A stretch of 39,664 nt of DNA, taken from assembly GCA_021647265.1 (NCBI GenBank), contig JAKIVA010000027.1, forward strand, positions 1 through 39,664, written 5' to 3'. The DNA comes from Lutibacter sp. (GTDB taxonomy: Bacteria > Bacteroidota > Bacteroidia > Flavobacteriales > Flavobacteriaceae). Shown piece after piece: positions 39,076-39,664 of this stretch (the first letter of the stretch is position 1; every line of letters begins with the position of its first letter). Under the pieces are notes generated by a model that saw only the letters and a program-made list of their open reading frames with translations, was not told the origin of the DNA and ran no database searches. Both the position numbers and the translations under genes were made by a program.

Positions 39076-39130
39076 ACAACGGAAAAATTTCCGATTTTCC
39101 AGTCGCACAAATCTTATAAAAGCCCGTTGT
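39076..39130. repeat. Inverted repeat between accessory genes
   Basis: ACAACGG (39076-39082) is matched by CCGTTGT (39124-39130). Inside lies a second palindrome CGGAAA-AA-TTTCCG (39080-39093). The repeats fill most of the 87-nt gap between the UPF0158 gene and the lipoprotein gene. Recombination-site-like or repeat-element origin is possible. Confidence 0.45.
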
Positions 39131-39137
39131 GTAACAT

Positions 39138-39428
39138 ATGAAAAACGCCTTACTTTTATCTTTATTAGGAATATTAATATATTCTTGTTCTTCTACCAAA
39201 ATAGGAAAGAAAAAAATAAAATATTTTGATGAAAATAATGTTGAAATAAGAAAATCAAAATTTAATCGAATATGGAGGGAGAATAGATTGTACACATACG
39301 GAGATTCCGTTAATCAAAAGAAATTGGTTTTAAAAGTAAAACATGGAAAAATAGCTAATAGGCCATTTTTAGAAGCATTACTTGAGAACAACATAATGGA
39401 CTACCTAGTAAATTTGGTACAATTTTAA
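39138..39428 (+). CDS. Small lipoprotein of unknown function, probably truncated by the IS element
   Basis: The 96-residue frame starts MKNALLLSLLGILIYSCSS, a lipoprotein signal with Cys17. The rest is basic and has no recognisable domain (KIKYFDENNVEIRKSKFNR...). The last codons (Leu93 to Phe96) run into the transposase side, 1 nt before its stop. If the IS end lies near 39415, the natural C-terminus has been replaced by IS sequence and the gene is broken. Confidence 0.6.
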   Translation: MKNALLLSLLGILIYSCSSTKIGKKKIKYFDENNVEIRKSKFNRIWRENRLYTYGDSVNQKKLVLKVKHGKIANRPFLEALLENNIMDYLVNLVQF

Positions 39429-39664
39429 TTTAAGCAGCTTTGTTAATAATTCCTTTTAGTTTTAATTCTATTTCTAGAGGAGTACAGTAACCTAAACTAG
39501 AATGTAATCTTTCTGTATTATACCAGATTAAATATTCCTCAATAGATTGGTATAATTGATTATATGAAGTATACTTAAATCTATTAAGCCATTCATATTT
39601 AATGGTTTTAAAAAAACTTTCAGCTACTGCATTATCCCAACAATTCCCCTTTCTGCTCATACTT
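39415..39664 (-). mobile_element. IS3-family insertion sequence (one end only)
   Basis: The transposase fragment runs off the window edge. TG at 39415-39416 (TGGTACAATTTTAA), 15 nt beyond the transposase stop, is a plausible terminal dinucleotide, since IS3 elements usually begin TG and end CA. The other end is outside the window, so the boundary is a guess. Confidence 0.6.
39430..39664 (-). CDS. IS3-family transposase OrfB (C-terminal fragment)
   Basis: The frame is open past the window edge, with a Ser codon upstream of MSRKGNCWDN. The visible 76 or so residues contain the end of the rve integrase core with the final catalytic Glu in NAVAESFFKTIKYEWL. They also contain the conserved IS3 tail YNTERLHSSLGYCTPLEIE. 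The DD part of the DDE triad and the OrfA frame are outside the window. Whether the element is intact cannot be judged. Confidence 0.9.
   Translation of the reverse strand, partial: SMSRKGNCWDNAVAESFFKTIKYEWLNRFKYTSYNQLYQSIEEYLIWYNTERLHSSLGYCTPLEIELKLKGIINKAA

Overview
The window looks like the chromosome of a low-GC member of the Bacteroidota, most likely family Flavobacteriaceae. The evidence is a SusC/SusD pair, promoters that fit the Bacteroidota pattern (TTTG or TTG, then 17-23 nt, then TAnnTTTG), start codons preceded by A-rich sequence rather than Shine-Dalgarno sites, a PadR/PspC/GIN-domain operon, and the order ribosomal operon - carA - eno - citrate synthase. The species cannot be named from the sequence alone.

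Layout. 1-4023 (minus): the 5' part of a SusD-like lipoprotein gene and a complete SusC/RagA TonB-dependent transporter, followed by a 404-nt gene-free stretch with phased palindromes. 4428-6146 (minus): an Omp85-type outer-membrane protein. 6280-23270 (plus): one long ribosomal supercluster (str, S10, spc and alpha operons fused) running rpsL-rpsG-fusA-rpsJ, then rplC through secY-infA-rpmJ, then rpsM-rpsK-rpsD-rpoA-rplQ. 23376-28948 (plus): carA, eno and two tandem citrate synthases of different classes, each closed by its own intrinsic terminator. 29062-31412 (plus): arginase, a CtlX-like citrulline hydrolase and an Rrf2 regulator. 31464-33257 (minus): a 597-residue nitronate-monooxygenase-like protein with a cysteine-rich extension. 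33445-36740 (minus): DUF4870, PadR, PspC and GIN-domain lipoprotein genes. 36896-38174 (plus): a DUF4442 protein and an AIM24/TIGR00266 protein. 38234-39664: a small accessory patch (DUF3024, UPF0158, a short lipoprotein) ending in an IS3-family transposase cut by the window edge.

How the parts work together. The central block is translation, secretion (SecY) and transcription (RpoA). Almost all its intergenic gaps are 24 nt or less. Only three exceed 40 nt (rpsJ/rplC 148, rpsN/rpsH 62, rpsK/rpsD 84), and all three contain convincing RNA hairpins just before rplC-rplD (L3-L4), rpsH (S8) and rpsD (S4). L4, S8 and S4 are the classical autogenous repressors of ribosomal operons in other bacteria. 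The rpsJ/rplC gap holds a textbook attenuator: an intrinsic terminator and a mutually exclusive anti-terminator hairpin. This is the strongest candidate for an undescribed regulatory system in the window.

Other regulatory signals are three to four phased palindromic sites upstream of susC, a PurR/LacI-like 16-nt operator upstream of eno, and a doubled palindrome at the promoter of the PadR operon. Functional calls rest on motifs read by eye. No database search or RNA folding program was run.
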